This document shows positions 62,001-64,000 of a stretch of 64,000 nucleotides of DNA, one piece after another. A program made the position numbers and the translations under genes. Position 1 is the first letter of the stretch, and the number at the start of each line of letters is the position of its first letter. A model generated the notes under the pieces. That model searched no databases, had not been told where the DNA came from, and saw only the letters and a program-made list of their open reading frames with translations. The DNA comes from Lachnospiraceae bacterium (GTDB lineage Bacteria; Bacillota; Clostridia; Lachnospirales; Lachnospiraceae), in assembly GCA_017450065.1 (NCBI GenBank), contig JAFSYI010000084.1, forward strand, positions 1-64,000, given 5' to 3'.

Positions 62001-63334
62001 GTAAGAATCATCTGGGAACCAAGCTTTATTGCTGTAACAACCGCATCCTCAATATCTTTAAATTCCCTTAATGCTGCCTCAACCTCGGCCGGTTCTATAC
62101 GAAATCCACGTATCTTTATCTGCCTGTCAGCTCTTCCCATGAATTCAAGCAGACCGTCGCTCCTTCTAAATGCAAGATCACCTGTATGATACAGTCTTTC
62201 ATATCCTGCTCTTTTTGAAAACGGATTGTCGGTAAAGGCCTTCATTGTTAGCTCCGGACTGTTTAAATAACCCGCGGCCACATGCAATCCGCTTATACAC
62301 AACTCTCCTACAGTATTATCGGGAACCTCATTACCATGCTCATCAAGGATATAAATCTCCACGTCACTGATAGGTCTGCCTAAGGGAACCTTCTCGGGAT
62401 AACTCTCCTTTACCGGAAACATGGTCACAAAAAGCGTACACTCGGCAGGACCGTACCCGTTATGCAGAGTATATCCCTCCGGCGGATCTACAGACGTAAG
62501 TGCCTCTCCACCCACTGTAAGGTGACGCAGCGAATGATTCTTAATACTTATCGCGAACTGTCTTCCAAGCTGCGTGGTCATTGTTACATGCGTTATTACG
62601 TTGTCTTCAAAGAATGAATTTAATGCCAATAGATCTGTTCTGATATGATCCGGTATAATATATACTGCCGCTCCGGCAGTATACGGCAGAAGAAGTTCTG
62701 CAATGGCAAGATCGAAAACATAGCTCGGATGCTGCCCCATCCTGCAGTCCGCGTCCACTTCATAATAGTCCGCATACCACTTGGCAAATGAAAGTATATT
62801 TCCATGTGTGAGCATAATACCCTTGGGAACCCCGGTGGAGCCTGATGTATATAGAATAACAAAGAGATCCTGCTCCATTATATCCGGCCACCCATACCCG
62901 TCTTCGTCCGGAAGACTTACAATATCTTCAACATACAGGAGCCTGCGGTTCTTTCCAGTTATGTCTTCGGACAGAAGATGCCCGTTTTCATGTGTGGTTA
63001 TAATAAACCCGGTATCAGCGTTCTCTATCATAAAGTCGATACGCTCCACGGGATATGATGCATCAAGCGGCTGGTATGCCGCTCCCGACCTGAGTATACC
63101 GAGCGAAGCTATGGACATATACTCATTTCGCGGTACAAGAACAGAGACAACACTTCCCCTGCCTACCCCGCATTTATTAAGATATGCCGCCAACTTACCC
63201 GTAATCCTGTCAAGTTCTCCGTAGGTATAACTTCTGCCGACATAATTAAGTGCCTCTTTATTTTCAAATCTATGTATTGACTCACGTATCAGGTCAAGTA
63301 TTGAGTGTACTCCGTTTGACATCATAATACCCAT
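53024..63334 (-). CDS. Three-module non-ribosomal peptide synthetase (A-T-C-A-T-E-C-A-T-TE)
   Basis: 3436 residues. A1 about 20-510 (TSGSTG near 162), T1 Ser544 (IGGNSI); C2 about 610-1040 (HHIINDG, H721-G727), A2 (TSGTSG near 1223), T2 Ser1616 (LGGDSI); epimerisation domain about 1660-2100 (HHYVIDEVSW from H1787, FNYLG); C3 about 2135-2570 (HHCILDG from H2258, preceded by the LTPLQQGML entry typical of D-accepting C domains); A3 (TSGTTG near 2732), T3 Ser3108 (LGGSSI); thioesterase about 3165-3420 (GYSQGG, Ser3249). All core motifs and the three NGK lysines are present, so it should be active. Predicted product: a tripeptide with a D residue in the middle, released by hydrolysis or cyclisation. 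There is no starter C domain. No phosphopantetheinyl transferase is in the window. It follows the substrate-binding protein gene by 22 bases. Confidence 0.93.
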   Translation of the reverse strand: MGIMMSNGVHSILDLIRESIHRFENKEALNYVGRSYTYGELDRITGKLAAYLNKCGVGRGSVVSVLVPRNEYMSIASLGILRSGAAYQPLDASYPVERIDFMIENADTGFIITTHENGHLLSEDITGKNRRLLYVEDIVSLPDEDGYGWPDIMEQDLFVILYTSGSTGVPKGIMLTHGNILSFAKWYADYYEVDADCRMGQHPSYVFDLAIAELLLPYTAGAAVYIIPDHIRTDLLALNSFFEDNVITHVTMTTQLGRQFAISIKNHSLRHLTVGGEALTSVDPPEGYTLHNGYGPAECTLFVTMFPVKESYPEKVPLGRPISDVEIYILDEHGNEVPDNTVGELCISGLHVAAGYLNSPELTMKAFTDNPFSKRAGYERLYHTGDLAFRRSDGLLEFMGRADRQIKIRGFRIEPAEVEAALREFKDIEDAVVTAIKLGSQMILTAYYISEDIIDEGRLSQFILLKKPSYMLPSFFIRVNSFPLNTNGKIDYDRLPKPSFENYKAAYEEPENETERKISGIYALLLNTERVGRNDDFMLIGGNSILIAGLIYSIEKELSVRLSVRDVMENPTVVALALKVEEKHKNTDILEYEPMSDSTLPEQEYYEISKAQERIYTAQALLADDDPTYLISAVINNEEPLDIVRIMEVLSDLFRIHESLRSSFQIIDGKFVQKIQEASYEWIDRAVESSRVVTEPIGFMLDKAPLFWWKYEGNRLIFYWHHIINDGVGASMFASEFVALYNGQEIDLPRLHQKEYAAWERRQTETKAYNKGRDAWRKLFVGYDDIQELQLPQDSIARSLYPGKAGHEYGIIEKELSGSIDVLCKNSGVTPYMFFIAVYFVLLYKYSGQRRFITGTVMDGRSDQYTERMQGMFACTVPVLTDIREGDTFSGLLRQVKERILDCHTFKHIAIEDIAADFMALGGYTRTSHDHLLFDYFFTMRDFGTSLSDINNRRAWVTFPADERPMYDITLETGKDEGCYNYFFEYDMKLFRSDSVSIMSRHYVNLIRECINKADRDIDTLSMTDAAERKELLRLAAGDECPYRQNTVIKRIEDHVVGCPDKTAVIFRNEVVSYETLWIRSGRIAEALVRSYVTDRTYVGRMNRGKNDEATTDLRVILLSDRCTGMIASILGILRSGAGYVPVSLEYPAERIVYLLKDCMPHAMVVCGYELPSFIKEEADKIGITVLTVSYDGDVRDDTVGKTNGTEELPQVSMDRIAYMIYTSGTSGEPKGVVVEHRQLSAMLDAYGKIYDLDKEDTVLQFANFVFDQSVWDIFHILTVGGTLCLIPKGLNNDPDALARYCEDNKVTVASLTPGYLRLLSSDNFKSLRLLDVGGEAPDRSLLLAWSRGRTVYNTYGPTETTVNASSYVFAREGVLSDETDLKGENVPIGRPAPGLNIYIMQGNELCGIGVPGELCIAGKQVARGYHNRPDLTAERFTDDPFTDGKLYRSGDLARMLPDGNIEFISRLDNQVKIRGFRIELEEVESAMRSIASVRNAVVIVKDSKGEKLLCGYYVPKDPEDPGLKRIRKELKNRIPEYMVPSVLVPLEELPLTINGKINRNLLPDPGDVIDRQTIMNDYCAPVTQEERDCCMSFEKVLGLKNVSVSDDFLSLGGDSIKAIRIVALLREKGYAINASSVLKSHSIKGMAAALKRNEQISYREYDTVRPTPVMRMFAAAHMPEPSYYNQSTVFLVKGKVDIHSLEWALNGLIYCHGMLRMYLKNDGNIGIRDAREAPVLTLKVYGNISSVEREKLMNDINSSMDLMSGKVMGAAVFEDGKKTYLFLSFHHYVIDEVSWDIITEDINTLYEQAVKKKLYSRGYEESLKLLPDSTVSFGEWSESLWKYGSNNAFRSEKEYWMSVHEELESSRYNISEWLDSYKRNGSDTEKGYGTVSRTVDKVTAHKLKTLAQLRYGAGPETVLMAVLCKSVFDSDGVEVLLLQMESHGRTDAGILPHTERTVGWFTAVYPVILHVHNLIDEQIIELKELMAGIPNSGIGYGLMFDDLTELGGLVFNYLGSEKVKHDSVIEWTDEYGGVEISPVNVDPETISVNIRDTGAGFKIECLYDKVFEAGRIERIVDNYVSMITTIVRSSSRNDRIYTPSDFCVGRILTMDEWRIITDIYSPQDIEMISPLTPLQQGMLYRYMIEPDSSAYFLQDRLTIKGEWDGSHFEKALQAVFVRFDVLRIQMLYSGLEQPVQIILKEDRIKPEIIYSKAVGFDEMVQEDLERGMNPSSEIMFRVTIPEKAIHDADMEVLITSHHCILDGWSFSILIDTFMNYYQMLMRGVSPEYLFDTAERESRLGCSFADFLRNRAGSHVYGKLETWNKYLEGIDEGTGIFYGKDNEGRSGVADFVSFTIDGQSKERIHRFAEKNRITTGCFFGCVWGILLGFENNTDDVVFGETVSGRENGPEGITSAVGMFINTVPVRIKWTADTKVHEVFRQRQEDYYTMQDALDVPLDRAGTDGIKASDLISTHYVYENFPETDNNDRYQYEMIHEEVDYPISVSVEEGSSFTVSIQYDKTRYDRRYIDLLVGRYMHIIDQITSDLEHKMGELARIPTDERRMMLGDMAGIKCESPNQTVLDMIRKTVMKNPDAKAVSGLDSELSYRELWILSARLAGRIGYGGERFIALFCDRGVGMIISMIAAFMSGGAYVPLDPDYPDERIKYIIKDCGAETILRYTDAETDGREELFTELGLRVIDVDVRANSHDEVDEELVLPSGLSGDRLAYMIYTSGTTGEPKGVEVGHSALAGMVISNIGYYGFFDMPVLQAANYVFDASLQEIFVTLGSGGTVCTIPRSVLGSAEDTAEFCRNKGVRILITTNALLQALDPAEFGDLKIVCAGGDAANAETFAIWSKYTQILVNDYGPTEACVNATVHTYETGDSRYIPIGTPYRGKRVYVMQGDELCGIGQKGEICIGGNGLARGYHNRDELNRQKFTDNPYEDGQIYHSGDIGVYGLDKELRFLGREDDQIKIRGFRIETGEIENCIRKYEPVKEVAVINRKDGDREPYLVAYITSEEELDLRQLKNRLLKRLPAYMVPSVIERVDELPLTINGKLDIKALPTPKEMSGFSAPVGFFEQLVAGLFRKILRIERIGRNDSFFELGGSSIDVMKLVSGLHRYHIRVSDVAGYPTPALLGERMLNNWNGSERNNNGMMLLRDGRIDRPSIFCVPPSGGMSLCYIPFVEDISTEGRIFALTDDKYNRFGTMSLDELTGYDPYSENLWVDTVRKYTDSVVTEFKDGDILVGYSQGGNVAHMIAGILEKQGYTVGQIIMLESVPYRDEGGVYDKDKERSERLRTAVAIFTGSNVDDNSEDHMEEIQDVTYLRNRLKALMGEESSDTLLHSLYETYLVYSANVCNELHTEGRVMAKIDSILLASDSGDDAVLYTLSGDNPWASYTYTMGRTFIISCDYDEHLVFLSKYRSVISEIVKKLIMK

Positions 63335-63356
63335 TCGCTGCTTAGCCTTTCTATCA

Positions 63357-64000
63357 TTACCGGTATATGTAATCTGCTATCTGAAGCTTCTCGAACGGTA
63401 TTTCGTACCCTATTCGTAGTGCAGTAGTATAATTGACACCTATTCTCGGCGTAACCTCACAAACCATATCGAGCTGATCGAAGGGGACCTCCTCCTCCGC
63501 ATATCTTCTAAGCTGCTTAACAACATGATAAGCCGATTCGGCGCAGTCGGTAAGAGTAACACCAAACAATACTCCGTTCTTTACCGGAATAAGCTCGTCC
63601 TGTGCCAATGTTTTTATACCTGCAGGAATAACCGAATCATCCAGAAGTTCCTGCATTTTAGTATCATATTCAATGGAAGCCACCGTCACAAACAGACAGT
63701 CTATCCCTTCATTTACCAGTTTTCTGTATGCATTCTTCAGTACTTCATAGTATCTGTCATAATCATCATCGCTTACAGGTTCATTTACGTATTCATAAAC
63801 CACTTCAAATCCATATTCCCTTGATTTTTCTTCAACCACATCAATAGCCGAATAGATATATGCATCCTCAGAATCCTCATATACGACTCCCAGCTTTTTA
63901 AAACCAATAAATTTATATCCTGCATCAAGCTGTCTTTTGTAAGTATCTTTATCCAACAGAGCATATGAATTATCAGTATATCTTTCGGTCTCACTTTTTA
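63357..64000 (-). CDS. ABC-type substrate-binding protein, TrpX/ABC_sub_bind-like (5' end outside window)
   Basis: The frame stays open to the window edge, so the N-terminus and any lipoprotein signal are missing; about 214 residues are visible. The pattern KKLGVVYEDSEDAYIYSAIDVVEE, CLFVTVASIEYDTKMQELL and the C-terminal IGVNYTTALRIGYEIPFEKL matches the ABC_sub_bind family (TrpX-like), where the closing segment normally reads like INLKTAKALGITIP. It ends 22 bases before the NRPS, suggesting one transcript. It may take up a precursor, or bind the product or a related peptide. Confidence 0.7.
   Translation of the reverse strand, partial: KSETERYTDNSYALLDKDTYKRQLDAGYKFIGFKKLGVVYEDSEDAYIYSAIDVVEEKSREYGFEVVYEYVNEPVSDDDYDRYYEVLKNAYRKLVNEGIDCLFVTVASIEYDTKMQELLDDSVIPAGIKTLAQDELIPVKNGVLFGVTLTDCAESAYHVVKQLRRYAEEEVPFDQLDMVCEVTPRIGVNYTTALRIGYEIPFEKLQIADYIYR

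Noticed and set aside
53024-63334. Amino-acid prediction for the three adenylation domains
   Set aside because: Hand alignment of pocket residues gave no code that I could match with confidence, so I name no monomers.
1-64000. tRNA, rRNA, riboswitch, insertion sequence or prophage genes
   Set aside because: No clover-leaf, conserved aptamer core, transposase or phage structural gene was seen on either strand.

Overview
The window looks like chromosome of a fibre-degrading Firmicute, most likely a Lachnospiraceae member of the Butyrivibrio/Pseudobutyrivibrio kind. This is inferred from moderate GC, AGGAGG-type ribosome sites, YesM/YesN and FCD-GntR regulators, TRAP uptake and NHLM-type exporters. 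I saw no rRNA, tRNA, CRISPR array, transposase or phage gene.

Region 1 (0.1-31.1 kb) is a near-complete hexuronate locus. It starts with a molybdenum formate dehydrogenase pair (100-4619) and a cytoplasmic GH115 alpha-glucuronidase (4653-7751). The glucuronate branch is uxuA/uxuB, the galacturonate branch is uxaA/uxaB, and both share uxaC. KDG is phosphorylated by two PfkB kinases and split by a KDPG aldolase carrying a C-terminal VOC domain. KdgF and a KduD-like SDR connect unsaturated pectin uronates. A DctPQM TRAP transporter heads a long minus-strand unit (31.1 to 21.6 kb). Control is dense: two FCD-GntR proteins, one AraC protein, two soluble proteins that join a LacI/RbsB-like sugar sensor to a GGDEF domain, and a palindrome at uxuA with a degenerate copy inside the dctP promoter.

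Region 2 (31.4-35.5 kb, plus strand) is a compact signalling unit: a sugar-binding lipoprotein without a transporter, a membrane Cache-GGDEF diguanylate cyclase, and an unusual fusion of a SpoT/MESH1-like HD domain to an APH-like kinase. Region 3 (35.5-40.5 kb, minus) is a YesM/YesN two-component system with a SASA-type acetylesterase.

Region 4 (40.5-64 kb, minus) is a specialised-metabolite locus. From the right edge it reads: substrate-binding protein (cut by the window), a three-module NRPS (A-T-C-A-T-E-C-A-T-TE), a SpoIIE-type phosphatase, a very short HlyD-like membrane protein, two NHLM-type ABC exporters (one with a C39 peptidase), two small proteins with double-glycine leaders, and an 86-residue protein of unknown role ending at a terminator. 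A second unit encodes an alpha/beta hydrolase, a stand-alone condensation protein, an acyl carrier protein, an acyl-CoA/ACP ligase and a 77-residue protein. The inferred picture is an exported, possibly N-acylated tripeptide together with C39-processed peptides.

Three non-coding inverted-repeat elements with related ends (8641, 11704, 31356) and two REP-like GGGGACGGTTCT elements (4, 14565) lie between genes. Intergenic stretches above about 300 bases are 11533-12137 (operator, 285-bp hairpin element, promoter) and 31093-31423 (two promoters, one palindrome, one short repeat).
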